Positions 8,955 through 18,019 of a DNA stretch of 64,000 nt are shown here, in pieces. The stretch's first letter is position 1; every line of letters begins with the position of its first letter. The translations under genes were made by a program, and so were the position numbers. The DNA lies in assembly GCF_003286915.1 (NCBI RefSeq), contig NZ_QMFY01000007.1, forward strand, positions 186,001-250,000, written 5' to 3'. Source of the stretch: Pseudochryseolinea flava. Lineage in GTDB: Bacteria > Bacteroidota > Bacteroidia > Cytophagales > Cyclobacteriaceae. The notes beneath the pieces are model-generated. The model was not told the DNA's origin, did no database searches, and saw nothing but the letters and a program-made list of their open reading frames with translations.

Positions 8955-11140
8955 TTATAACTAGGGTTGAACTTATAAAACACACGTCCACCGACAAAAT
9001 AGCCATAATCGCCTATGCTAAAAGTGGCAGCACCGCCGGGAGCCTCTTTCATTACAGGAAGACTTCGGTGGGTCTGCGTTGCGGGATCGAATTCAAAGAG
9101 ATTAGACCCATTTCCATAATACAGCTTATTGTTAATGACCCACGCAGGAACATCCCACCAACCAAAATTATTAGTATCGATCGTGGTCCAAGTATTTGTT
9201 GCTGGTTCAAATTCAAACATGCCGCTGACAAAGGCTTTCTTAAAATACCCTTTGTTCCCGACGGTTACGGCAAACTCATAAGCCCCATCAAGTTTTGGAT
9301 CGTATTGAATGGACCATGTGTCCGTTGACGGATCATAACGATGTAGATACTCCGACTTGATAAAATAACCATAGTTACCAATTGCCGTAGCATAAACAAG
9401 CGTCTCACTGGTGTAGCTCCCTTGAAAATAGAAGTTGCTCTTTTTTGTCCATGTATCTGTCGCCGGATTATATTGCCATAGGTCAAAAAACAATGTGCTC
9501 CCATTAAAACCGCCACCCACATATGCTTTTCCATCAATCACAAACGAAAAAGCATGTCGTCGCGCCGGGCCGGGAAAATCTGCGACTTGAGTCCAAATTT
9601 CAGTGACAGGATCATATCTCCAAAAATCTTTTGAGTTCACACCCTGTGTTGACCATCCTAGTCCCACATATCCATAATTGCCAATTGTAAATGCCGTTGC
9701 ACCGCGCTCTTTTATGCCTGGGAAACTTGGTTGCTTCGCCCAGGGACTTAATATAGTCAAGTCGAACGGTGTCGTGTAGGTTATCCCACCAATGTGTATG
9801 ACAACAGGCGCACTCCTTGTCACGTCTAGCGGAACATAAACCTTCATTTCCGTCGGCGTCATGGATTCGATTGAGAGGGAACTGCTCGATTGCATCGAGA
9901 GCCACATGTTCAAATCGTTTGCAATAAAATTTTTACCATGTAGCGTGACATATGCACCCGGATATACTTCGCCGGGTGTAATACTTGCAATTTCTGGCCC
10001 TTCAACACTGAAGTTATCCTTAGAAGAATTGTAGATACTTTTTACGGTGATGCCAATTGGAGATGAGGTTGTGCTATACACCATGGGAACACGCACTTCT
10101 AATTCCGTCGGTGTCGCGCTAATAATTTCCGCAGGCGCGAGTGAATGCCCGATCATCACTTGATTCTCAGCAGCAACAGAAGAAAAACCTGTCCCATAAA
10201 TTTTTAGTATTGAATGTTGAACCCCGGCGGAAGGTGAAAACGAAGTAATCACTGGTCCTGTCAATTCGAATCCATTTTGCAATTTACTTCGAGCCCCATG
10301 AACCTCAATCTCTACATCTTTCAGACCCGCTTCGCTGAGCCGAGGCGCGATTACTGTAAGCGTCGTTGAAGTAGCTTCTTTTACCACTACTTCCGTCGCG
10401 CCGATCGTCACGTGATTTTCTTGGGGCGTAGTCGAAAATCCACTGCCTAAAAGCGTAATTTCTGTACCTGCTGATCCTTTGACAGGAGCGATCTGTTGAA
10501 GTATCGGCCCGTTCAGTGTAAATTGTTCCTTCGACTGTGCGGACTTACCAGTAACCGTGAGCGCAATGGGCAGTGTCGCGGTATGGTACGATGCCGGAAT
10601 TTTTACTTTCAGTTCATTTCTAGATGCTTCCAGAATTTCAAGTTGATTCTCGCCGATGAGAACCTGCATGTTACTGATGACTCTGGTAAAGTTATCGCCT
10701 TTGATAACGATCACATCTTCGGCGCCGCCGCTGGAAGGAGAGAAGCTGGTTATGAATGGAGTCGCAGAACCCAAACTTTCGAACTGTACTTCATTTGCAT
10801 AAATAATTTGATTCTCTGACTTAATAAAAGCGCGAACGTAGTAAATTTTACCAGGCGTTAGGTCATTGTTAACGGTGTATAGAAATGTTCCTTGTTTCGC
10901 CAGTGTGCGAAAATAATAGACTGAGTCATCAATAGTAGGAGATGTTTGATCTGACCAGACAAAGCCATAGTCATCGGCAGATTGACCACCAAGCAAATTG
11001 ATTTTCGCTTGAAAGGTGGCACCGGTATCGGCACGTGTAACCTGCAACGTTTCAAAAACTGGCTTGTTAACAACTTCATCTTTACAAGAAAAGACAGCCA
11101 GAATCGACAGGATCGATACAACGATTAAAATTTTCTTCAT
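8951..11140 (-). CDS. IPT/TIG-repeat and Kelch-repeat lipoprotein
   Basis: The 729-residue product has a lipoprotein signal (MKKILIVVSILSILAVFSC, lipobox Cys19). A fibronectin-like region lies at about 30-125. About four IPT/TIG Ig-like repeats follow (about 130-460), each opening with a phrase such as ITSFSPSSGG, LQQIAPVKGSAG, ITSFSPSAGV or IASITPGEVYPG. The C-terminal part (about 470-729) is a Kelch-type propeller with FWRYDPVTEIWTQ and LWQYNPATDTWTK repeats. It is probably anchored in the outer membrane and acts in binding or adhesion. It is the first gene of the three-gene minus-strand operon. Human IPT domains are substrates of a TMEM260-type O-mannosyltransferase, and a DUF2723/TMEM260-like gene lies at 27.7-30.7 kb. 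Confidence 0.9.
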   Translation of the reverse strand: MKKILIVVSILSILAVFSCKDEVVNKPVFETLQVTRADTGATFQAKINLLGGQSADDYGFVWSDQTSPTIDDSVYYFRTLAKQGTFLYTVNNDLTPGKIYYVRAFIKSENQIIYANEVQFESLGSATPFITSFSPSSGGAEDVIVIKGDNFTRVISNMQVLIGENQLEILEASRNELKVKIPASYHTATLPIALTVTGKSAQSKEQFTLNGPILQQIAPVKGSAGTEITLLGSGFSTTPQENHVTIGATEVVVKEATSTTLTVIAPRLSEAGLKDVEIEVHGARSKLQNGFELTGPVITSFSPSAGVQHSILKIYGTGFSSVAAENQVMIGHSLAPAEIISATPTELEVRVPMVYSTTSSPIGITVKSIYNSSKDNFSVEGPEIASITPGEVYPGAYVTLHGKNFIANDLNMWLSMQSSSSLSIESMTPTEMKVYVPLDVTRSAPVVIHIGGITYTTPFDLTILSPWAKQPSFPGIKERGATAFTIGNYGYVGLGWSTQGVNSKDFWRYDPVTEIWTQVADFPGPARRHAFSFVIDGKAYVGGGFNGSTLFFDLWQYNPATDTWTKKSNFYFQGSYTSETLVYATAIGNYGYFIKSEYLHRYDPSTDTWSIQYDPKLDGAYEFAVTVGNKGYFKKAFVSGMFEFEPATNTWTTIDTNNFGWWDVPAWVINNKLYYGNGSNLFEFDPATQTHRSLPVMKEAPGGAATFSIGDYGYFVGGRVFYKFNPSYK

Positions 11141-11322
11141 TGGGGTACCTTAGACCATCGTAAAATTACGTCTTGTTTTCGATTTGTATAGTGTACTTAC
11201 AAAAATCTGATAAGTTTTTTAGGTGATGAAAAGGTGTTATTTTCAAGCCGATATAGGCACACGTCATGCTCATAAACGTCATGATAGTTTGCCTGAAGAT
11301 TTAATCATCTATTCAATCAACG

Positions 11323-11982
11323 ATGACACAACCATCACAGGGTCGTAGGCCAATTGCCTCGCGCGACTCAGGATGGGCTAAAAACACAGCCTCATTCCTA
11401 GCTAAACAAAATGTTTCACCCAACACCATTTCCATATTGAGTATTGTGTTCGCCGCAATATCAATGGCCGCATTCTACTTGGATGCAACATCAACTACTT
11501 TCGTGGTTCACGCTGCAATGATGACACTTGCAATCGTCGGTATCCAGGGAAGGTTAATCATGAACCTCCTTGATGGAATGGTTGCTGTTGAACACGATAA
11601 AAAATCCGCAGTGGGAGGCATTTACAACGAAGTTCCTGACCGCGTAAGCGATACGTTTACATTGTTCGGTTTAATATTTTTAGTTAAGACTCAGCCATAT
11701 GGTTCCGAGCTGGTATATCTTGCCATAGCGCTTTCAATTACGACGGCATATATCAGAACACTAGGGGCTTCACTTCAAGTTGGACATCATTTTCTAGGGC
11801 CGATGGCTAAGCAGCATCGCATGGCATTGGTTACCGGTTGTTGTGTGATCGCGATCTGGTATCCACCAATTTTCTATTATGCGTTAATTGGTATGAACAT
11901 CGGATTGCTAATAACATGTTACCGTAGACTCGCATGCGTCTACACCCTTTTAAACGATTCATCAAACGCGAAAAAAGAATGA
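11323..11982 (+). CDS. CDP-alcohol phosphatidyltransferase family protein (YnbA-like)
   Basis: This 219-residue multi-pass membrane enzyme would transfer a phosphoalcohol group from or to a CDP-linked substrate. The family signature is DG-x2-AR-x8-G-x3-D-x3-D. Here it reads DGMVAV, eight residues, G, three residues, N, then EVPD and RVSD, so Arg is replaced by Val and one Asp by Asn, with two later Asp retained. I recall similar variants from YnbA-type proteins that sit beside a CdsA-like gene. The next gene starts in an ATGA overlap at 11979, and CdsA-like and PlsC-like genes follow, so it belongs to a compact phospholipid module. The lipid made is unknown. Confidence 0.85.
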   Translation: MTQPSQGRRPIASRDSGWAKNTASFLAKQNVSPNTISILSIVFAAISMAAFYLDATSTTFVVHAAMMTLAIVGIQGRLIMNLLDGMVAVEHDKKSAVGGIYNEVPDRVSDTFTLFGLIFLVKTQPYGSELVYLAIALSITTAYIRTLGASLQVGHHFLGPMAKQHRMALVTGCCVIAIWYPPIFYYALIGMNIGLLITCYRRLACVYTLLNDSSNAKKE

Positions 11983-12950
11983 ACATGAAGAATATTTTTC
12001 ATATGGATTTCATGGAGAACAAAGACCTCATGATATTGGTCTATGTCATCTTGGGAATTCTGCTTTTTGCAACATTGTTATTTTACATTGTTGGTAAACT
12101 AAAGCCACAAGCAAAACTTGGCGAGTTAAAAGCACGAACAAAATCATGGTGGGTTATGGCTACTTTGGTACTCGGGGCGACGCTGATCAATACGACGGCA
12201 TGTTACATCGCTATTGCATTGCTATCTTTCGTTGCTTTCCGTGAACTTTATTCTGTGCTTGGATTTCGTGAATCTGATCGCCGAGCTATTTTTTGGGCAT
12301 ATGTTGCCATCCCTATTCAATACTATCTTGCTTACATCAAATGGTATGGCGCGTACATTATTTTTATTCCTATCGTGATGTTTCTGTTCCTACAGTTACG
12401 TCTTGTGCTGAAAGGAAACACAACCGGCATCATCAAATCCATGGCATCGCTCCAGTGGATGCTGATGTTGACTGTGTTCGGCATCAGCCACATGGCCTAT
12501 TTGCTATCGCTCCCCAACCTTCCAAATTACGACGCTGGGGGAAGAGGTCTTCTTTTGTTTCTCGTGTTCCTCACAGAGATTAACGATGTGATGCAATTCA
12601 CGTGGGGAAAATTATTAGGAAAGCACAAGATTATTCCCAAGGTAAGTCCAAACAAAACATGGGAAGGATTTATCGGAGGTGTTATCAGCACTACAATTAT
12701 CGGATATTTCCTTGGATTCCTTACGCCGCTTTCCGTGGTACAAGTTGTGTGTGTAAGTTTTGTTCTTTCATGCGCTGGATTTTTTGGCGACATCGTCATG
12801 TCATCTGTCAAGCGTGATATCGGTATCAAAGATATGGGCGCTTCAATTCCTGGACATGGAGGCGTATTGGATCGCATCGACTCGCTCGCCTACACCGCCC
12901 CTGTATTCTTCCACCTGGTCTATTATTTGGCTTATCCTTCTGTTTGCTGA
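11979..12950 (+). CDS. Phosphatidate cytidylyltransferase (CdsA/YnbB-like)
   Basis: This 323-residue multi-pass inner-membrane protein carries a full CDP-diglyceride synthase signature near its C-terminus: SSVKRDIGIKDMGASIPGHG followed by GVLDRIDS, with the conserved KR, KD, HGG and DR-x-D residues. It would make a CDP-activated lipid from CTP and phosphatidic acid or a related lipid. I chose the ATG at 11979 because it overlaps the previous stop as ATGA and follows an A/G-rich stretch. An upstream in-frame ATG at 11934 would add 15 residues but overlap the previous gene by 49 nt. The following acyltransferase starts at 12950 in a TGATG overlap. Confidence 0.9.
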   Translation: MNMKNIFHMDFMENKDLMILVYVILGILLFATLLFYIVGKLKPQAKLGELKARTKSWWVMATLVLGATLINTTACYIAIALLSFVAFRELYSVLGFRESDRRAIFWAYVAIPIQYYLAYIKWYGAYIIFIPIVMFLFLQLRLVLKGNTTGIIKSMASLQWMLMLTVFGISHMAYLLSLPNLPNYDAGGRGLLLFLVFLTEINDVMQFTWGKLLGKHKIIPKVSPNKTWEGFIGGVISTTIIGYFLGFLTPLSVVQVVCVSFVLSCAGFFGDIVMSSVKRDIGIKDMGASIPGHGGVLDRIDSLAYTAPVFFHLVYYLAYPSVC

Positions 12951-13594
12951 TGCAAAAACTAGTTCTTCGTTTTGTATACGGGTACATCATTCGTGTATTT
13001 CTGCGAATCATTGTCGGTGTACGCTTTGCTGACGCACGATTCTTGTTGAAAGAAAAACAATTCATCATCGTTGCCAATCACAACAGCCACCTCGACACCA
13101 TGACCATTATGGCGTCGTTGCCCAGAAGTATTATCCATAAAGTAAAACCTGTCGCGGCGGCAGATCATTTTGGAAAAACAAAACTGAAAGCAAAGCTGAG
13201 TAACTACTTTGTCAACACATTACTCATTCAACGCAAGCGCGACAAAGACAATCCTGCCAACGATCCGATCAATCGAATGGTTAAAGCACTTGATGATGGA
13301 TATTCGTTAATTCTTTTTCCAGAAGGAACGCGTGGTGAACCAGAAATTCAACAGCCTTTGAAGCCTGGTGTCGCCATGGTTTTGTTGCAACGCCCTCACA
13401 TAAAGTATGTACCCTCCTATATGAAGGGAATGGGTAAAGCTATGCCGAAGCACGACAGCCTGATTGTGCCGTTCAGTTCTTCAATCGTTTTTGGAGAACC
13501 GAAAGAAATTCTTCCGGGCGATGATGTTAGTTCAATTTTAACACGCATGCAGCTTGACTTCAATGAACTTCAATCAGAAATCAGTACACCTTGA
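12950..13594 (+). CDS. 1-acyl-sn-glycerol-3-phosphate acyltransferase (PlsC-like)
   Basis: The 214-residue membrane-associated acyltransferase has the HX4D catalytic motif (NHNSHLD) and the glycerophosphate-binding FPEGTRG motif, as in the PlsC/LPLAT family. It would acylate a lysophospholipid to give phosphatidic acid. The ATG at 12950 overlaps the stop of the CdsA-like gene (TGATG); an in-frame TTG two codons upstream is less likely. It completes the CDP-alcohol transferase, cytidylyltransferase and acyltransferase set, so the three genes could supply and use their own lipid precursor. The transporter gene 40 nt downstream may be co-transcribed. Confidence 0.88.
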   Translation: MQKLVLRFVYGYIIRVFLRIIVGVRFADARFLLKEKQFIIVANHNSHLDTMTIMASLPRSIIHKVKPVAAADHFGKTKLKAKLSNYFVNTLLIQRKRDKDNPANDPINRMVKALDDGYSLILFPEGTRGEPEIQQPLKPGVAMVLLQRPHIKYVPSYMKGMGKAMPKHDSLIVPFSSSIVFGEPKEILPGDDVSSILTRMQLDFNELQSEISTP

Positions 13595-13634
13595 TCAAAA
13601 AGTTTAAATGAAGATCTTCTACTTAATTTAATTC

Positions 13635-14936
13635 ATGAGCATTAAACCTCCATTATCATCCGCTACAAGAATCCGCTCAATCGCAGGTGGTGCGTTAGGA
13701 AATCTTGTTGAATGGTATGATTGGTATGTTTACTCTGCCTTCGCGCTTTATTTTTCTGCAGCATTTTTTCCAGCCGTAGACCAGACTGCGCAACTTCTTC
13801 AATCTGCCGGAATCTTTGCTTTGGGTTTTATTATGCGTCCACTAGGGGGATGGTTGTTCGGTGTGGTGGGAGATCGTTACGGGCGGAAACAGGCCATGAC
13901 AACGTCAGTCCTTTTAATGTCGTTTGGTTCGGTATTGATCGCCATCATTCCAACGTATCAACAAATTGGTGTGCTCGCGCCGATCTCGTTACTAACCGCA
14001 AGATTAATTCAAGGTCTAAGTGTAGGCGGCGAGTATGGGATCTCAGCAACATACCTTAGTGAAATGGCGACACCTGAAAGACGTGGTTTCTTTTCGAGCT
14101 TCCAATATGTCACATTAGTGGGAGGGCAAGTTCTTGCACTTGCAGTTCAATTAATTTTACAGTACTTCCTTCTGACGGAAGAACAACTCCATCATTGGGG
14201 ATGGAGAATTCCCTTTGCGATAGGAGCCATACTATCCATTGTCGTGCTTTATATTCGATCAAGGCTGCACGAGACCGAAGCTTTTAATGAACTGAAGGAA
14301 AAACACGCAACGCTTAGGCATCCCGTTGTAGAATTATGGCGGCATCCTAAATCTGTATTGTTGGTGGTTGGACTGACTATGGGAGGAACGTTAGCATTTT
14401 ACACGTACACAACTTACATGCAAAAATTTCTGGTGAACAGTGCGGGCGTATCGAAGCAACTGTCTACGGTCTTAACATTTATTGCGTTACTCGTGTTTGC
14501 AGGGTTGCAACCAACCTTCGGAGCACTATCAGATCGTATTGGTCGGAAGCCTTTATTGATAGGGTTCGGTATCGCTGGCACGATCGCAACCATTCCAATA
14601 TTTAGCTTGTTATCATCGACCACATCTATCGTTGTTATATTGGCGTTGATGATCGCAGCATTGATGATTGTTAGTGGATACACAAGTATTAATGCTGTGG
14701 TAAAGGCTGAATTATTTCCGACCAACATCCGCACATTGGGTGTAGGACTACCTTACGCACTCACCGTTGCAATATTTGGCGGATCCGCTGAATACATCGC
14801 GCTGTCATTCAAGCAAGCTGGGCACGAAGCATATTTCTATTACTACATTACTGGCACTATCGCAATCTCATTGCTGGTTTACATTTTTATGCGCGACACA
14901 AAACAAGACAGCGCTATGGATCATCCGGAGCAATAA
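13635..14936 (+). CDS. kgtP: MFS transporter of the MHS family, alpha-ketoglutarate permease-like
   Basis: This 433-residue, 12-helix major facilitator protein closely follows the E. coli KgtP pattern. It has LGNLVEWYDWYVYS in TM1, RPLGGWLFGVVGDRYGRK in the TM2-3 loop and RLIQGLSVGGEYG in TM4. SFQYVTLVGGQ and WGWRIPFAIGA follow, then a second loop SDRIGRKP. It probably imports a dicarboxylate or related anion with protons. KgtP is the best match by memory, but MHS transporters also carry proline/betaine, citrate or shikimate, so the substrate is provisional. It lies 40 nt after the lipid module and is followed by a shared hairpin terminator. Confidence 0.88.
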   Translation: MSIKPPLSSATRIRSIAGGALGNLVEWYDWYVYSAFALYFSAAFFPAVDQTAQLLQSAGIFALGFIMRPLGGWLFGVVGDRYGRKQAMTTSVLLMSFGSVLIAIIPTYQQIGVLAPISLLTARLIQGLSVGGEYGISATYLSEMATPERRGFFSSFQYVTLVGGQVLALAVQLILQYFLLTEEQLHHWGWRIPFAIGAILSIVVLYIRSRLHETEAFNELKEKHATLRHPVVELWRHPKSVLLVVGLTMGGTLAFYTYTTYMQKFLVNSAGVSKQLSTVLTFIALLVFAGLQPTFGALSDRIGRKPLLIGFGIAGTIATIPIFSLLSSTTSIVVILALMIAALMIVSGYTSINAVVKAELFPTNIRTLGVGLPYALTVAIFGGSAEYIALSFKQAGHEAYFYYYITGTIAISLLVYIFMRDTKQDSAMDHPEQ

Positions 14937-14938
14937 AA

Positions 14939-14966
14939 AACTCCTGCACACCACGATGCAGGAGTT
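14939..14966. terminator. Intrinsic terminator between convergent genes
   Basis: A 10-bp perfect stem (AACTCCTGCA / TGCAGGAGTT) with an 8-nt loop lies between the stops at 14936 (+) and 14980 (-). On the minus strand it is followed by a run of six T, a textbook terminator for the metalloprotease gene. It can also act on the plus strand. Confidence 0.85.
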
Positions 14967-14979
14967 AAAGAATTGAATT

Positions 14980-16833
14980 CTAATCAAGTTGTATTTTTCT
15001 GTTCACTTTCTTTCCGTCGAAAGAAATAACAACCAGATACGTGCCCTTCGGAAATTGTTCAAGTGTAACATGTCCGGTATTACCAGCGAGTTGAGTTTCT
15101 GTAACTTTTTCACCCGCAAAATTAAACACTTGAACTTTTACTTCTTTTACAGCCTGCTTTACCTCGACACCGAGTTTTTTACTCGTTGTTGGATTAGGCC
15201 ACACCGTAACAGATTCGTCGATTGCTCTCGCCTCTTCTGCTGTCATTGTCTGCGAGGGGATTGGCTGAGCTGCATCGGGATAGGTAAAGGGGAAATCAAT
15301 TCGTGCTTGGTTGAATTGTGCTTCACGCTCTGCTGGCCATCCAAAAGCTGTTGCTGCTTGAGGTTTCAAATTCACACCGGCGGCGCCACTCCAGAAATGT
15401 ACGAACTCTCCCCAATTCATATTACGTGAATAGCGCTTGCCATTCTTGGGAAAATACATCGAAACAAGTTGGAGGAACTTATTAAGCACTGCTCCCTGAC
15501 CGCGGTCACGCCAAATGGGATAGAACCAGTCTCTAAACCAAACGTCGTTGTTACTTTGATTATACCAGCGCGTAGCTTCACTCGCCCAACCAACGTTTAC
15601 GTAAACATCGTATTGATAGATAACACACCACTTGCTGTCGCCCCAAATCGGAAATGCAGGGGAACCTTGTCCGTTGTGTGTCGTCGATTCAACGATGTGG
15701 CCTATCTCGTGAATGGTAGCATCTAAACTCCAACCTGTCGGTTGTGCCCAAGATCCGTTTTGTCCCAAGTCAATAACATTTCGATTATCGTGACCGGCAT
15801 CAAAATAATATCCAGGATGGCCACCACCGAATTTATTGGCGTGATAGATTCCGAATAACCTTCCATCGCCAGTTCCACCACTCATATCGCCATAGAGTGT
15901 TTTAGTGTAGCGCCAAGCATCTCCAACATATTGTTGTATCCATGTGATTGAACGATCCATATCGTTGTCGTAGTAGATCGCGACATCACAGTCATTAAAC
16001 ACTTTCGCAACATTGAGATTGTGTTCGAACCAATGTTCTTGCCACGTATCTGGAAACGTTCCACATGCCGAAAGACTTTCCACACGAATAGAGGTTGTTT
16101 TATCGTTCCATAAATCATCTACGAGATTCGCGTCATCCGCATTCTTGGTAATGGACGCGCCACCAAAATTATCGTTCTCAAAAAGGGTCACACGATAGCC
16201 GGCGTTCACCCGAATAGAAGAGATCCAATTGTCGGCAATACCGCGCGCTTGAAGTTGAGCCAAGGTGTATGAGCCAACGGGAAGCGTTCCTAACGTACCT
16301 CCATAATTTGTATGCTGGTACGCGGTAACGACGTCTGTACCTCCTGCAGGAACGCCGTACAATTCCAATTCAGCGAGTTGTAGAATGGTACCACTGTTAT
16401 TTGTCATTTGCAAACGATAATAACTATACGCCGTAGAGTTGGTGAACGTAAATTCTCGACGTTGTAAACGATTTGGAAAATCTTGGTTGCTTTGCACATT
16501 CAAGTTTGCCCACGACGTGCCATTGGTTGATCCTTGCAGCGTCCAGTTCAATGGATCTCTTTCTGCGGCATCGTTCGCCGATGTAATTGCGTACCGTGTT
16601 ACAACGTATGGGCTGGACGCCTGAAATTGGATCCATGCCGCATTATGAAAAGTTAGGTACTTCGTTGTCGCTTGATTGTCGATTACCATGGCAATTCCTT
16701 CTCCAGAAGGGGAGTCCGAATATTGCGCAGAGGCAGTTCCCGCGGAATTTGTGATATCACTTTGCGCGACGGCTGTTACAACGCAAAACAGCCACAAGCT
16801 ACTGCCGAGTAGCATCATTCTTCTTGTCTTCAT
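14980..16833 (-). CDS. Secreted zincin-like metalloprotease with discoidin, crystallin and T9SS sorting domains
   Basis: The 617-residue product has a signal peptide to AVAQ (about residue 24). An F5/8-type C (discoidin) domain spans about 25-160, with LNWTLQGSTNGTSW and YRLQMTNNSG. A beta/gamma-crystallin-type Greek-key domain follows at about 165-250 (YQHTNYGG, LFENDNFGG). A zincin region holds HEIGH at about residue 378. The C-terminus (about 540-617) is a T9SS type A sorting domain (VWPNPTTSKK, GTYLVVIS). It is predicted to be exported and surface-attached or released, and the discoidin domain suggests carbohydrate binding. The metal ligand after HExxH is not obvious. A minus-strand terminator follows. 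Confidence 0.88.
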   Translation of the reverse strand: MKTRRMMLLGSSLWLFCVVTAVAQSDITNSAGTASAQYSDSPSGEGIAMVIDNQATTKYLTFHNAAWIQFQASSPYVVTRYAITSANDAAERDPLNWTLQGSTNGTSWANLNVQSNQDFPNRLQRREFTFTNSTAYSYYRLQMTNNSGTILQLAELELYGVPAGGTDVVTAYQHTNYGGTLGTLPVGSYTLAQLQARGIADNWISSIRVNAGYRVTLFENDNFGGASITKNADDANLVDDLWNDKTTSIRVESLSACGTFPDTWQEHWFEHNLNVAKVFNDCDVAIYYDNDMDRSITWIQQYVGDAWRYTKTLYGDMSGGTGDGRLFGIYHANKFGGGHPGYYFDAGHDNRNVIDLGQNGSWAQPTGWSLDATIHEIGHIVESTTHNGQGSPAFPIWGDSKWCVIYQYDVYVNVGWASEATRWYNQSNNDVWFRDWFYPIWRDRGQGAVLNKFLQLVSMYFPKNGKRYSRNMNWGEFVHFWSGAAGVNLKPQAATAFGWPAEREAQFNQARIDFPFTYPDAAQPIPSQTMTAEEARAIDESVTVWPNPTTSKKLGVEVKQAVKEVKVQVFNFAGEKVTETQLAGNTGHVTLEQFPKGTYLVVISFDGKKVNRKIQLD

Positions 16834-16969
16834 GATCAGCTTTGGTTTAGATGTTATGTAAATTGTGCATGCCGCTAAGCATTCACGAATACATAAGGGA
16901 GCAGCAAACCATTTTTAACAGAAAATCTAAAGGGTATTTATCAGGTAATGCTTCCCGAAACAAATCGCG

Positions 16970-17779
16970 TTATTTACGCGAGCGAAGACTTCGCCCTAGT
17001 GCTTCCCAATCAAACCCTGTCTCCTTACGATTGTGTCGCAGCGCGGGGATCTGTGTGGTGAGTATTAGCTTCGTAGTACCATTGATGTCGGCAATATGAT
17101 GTTGTGGTACCTGCAGCTTAATACCCTTCACCATCTTAAACTTCACGTCAGAAAATTTTTCTTGTATCGCAGATTTCAATGCATTTATATTATTCATCCC
17201 GTACATCAATACAACTTCTGGTTGATATTCAGAAATGCAATTCAAAATCTGCTTTATGCGCAGACTAAAAACGTGTTGTTCGTAAAGGGAACGTGTTTTC
17301 AAGAATGCAAATTCTTCAGACAGATCAAGCCAACTGTAATACCATGCATGGTTATGTGCAGGAAGCGGATACAATTTAATTAAGGCCTCCGACGATTTTG
17401 TGAATTGCTGTTGCTGATACGTGCGTAGGTCGGGTGTTGATTCATTCCTGAATCCATGTGCAAATGCAATCAAATTTTTCCAGGTGCCATGGAGAACGGC
17501 ATGCTCCGCAAAACGATGGTCATAGAGATTGTTAAACTTGTCCGCGCGGGGCCCATCAATTCGAAATGCTACGTTTCGCGACAAGTCGCGTATATCGCAC
17601 AACGTGGCATCACTCGCGTTACCATGATGTCGATAAAAGTAGTTAAGCTTGTCAGCGACTTCTTCCGGCAGATCTCCACCGCCTTCTTCAAATCCCACAA
17701 ACCACACTTTCGCTTGCCAAGTGCCAAAACCGAAAAAATGATTAATCCAATGTCGCAATGGATGTTCCTCTATAAGCAT
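16970..17779 (-). CDS. Uncharacterised 269-aa protein with VWFVGFEEGGG motif
   Basis: The family is not firmly recognised. The product is soluble and starts with a short helical region, then a hydrophobic strand plus glycine-rich turn (VWFVGFEEGGG). Later come LPAHNHAWYYSW and a strand EVVLMYGM, and near the end LTTQIPALRHN. The order strand-G-E-G, a middle motif and a late HN-type motif faintly recalls uracil-DNA-glycosylase superfamily folds, but this is only a resemblance. I use the ATG at 17779; the longer frame to 17842 needs a TTG start and adds an unremarkable 21 residues. It is a single gene, with its promoter probably within 17780-18019. Confidence 0.7.
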   Translation of the reverse strand: MLIEEHPLRHWINHFFGFGTWQAKVWFVGFEEGGGDLPEEVADKLNYFYRHHGNASDATLCDIRDLSRNVAFRIDGPRADKFNNLYDHRFAEHAVLHGTWKNLIAFAHGFRNESTPDLRTYQQQQFTKSSEALIKLYPLPAHNHAWYYSWLDLSEEFAFLKTRSLYEQHVFSLRIKQILNCISEYQPEVVLMYGMNNINALKSAIQEKFSDVKFKMVKGIKLQVPQHHIADINGTTKLILTTQIPALRHNRKETGFDWEALGRSLRSRK

Positions 17780-18019
17780 AATCGAACTTTTTAACGATGC
17801 ATTCTCAACGATCAAATACCATGTTTTTATTGCGAAATGCAAACATTCACTATGGATTTAACCATTGTTGGTTGTTAGATCCACCCGCCCGCACGACTAA
17901 CAATTTCAACAATAAATGCACGCACTTGTCGCATGTAATATCAGCCTGCTAAAAGAGAAGTTTGATTATTCGCATCTACCGTTTTTTGCAATCGTTACCC
18001 CACGTTAACCCCTAACACT

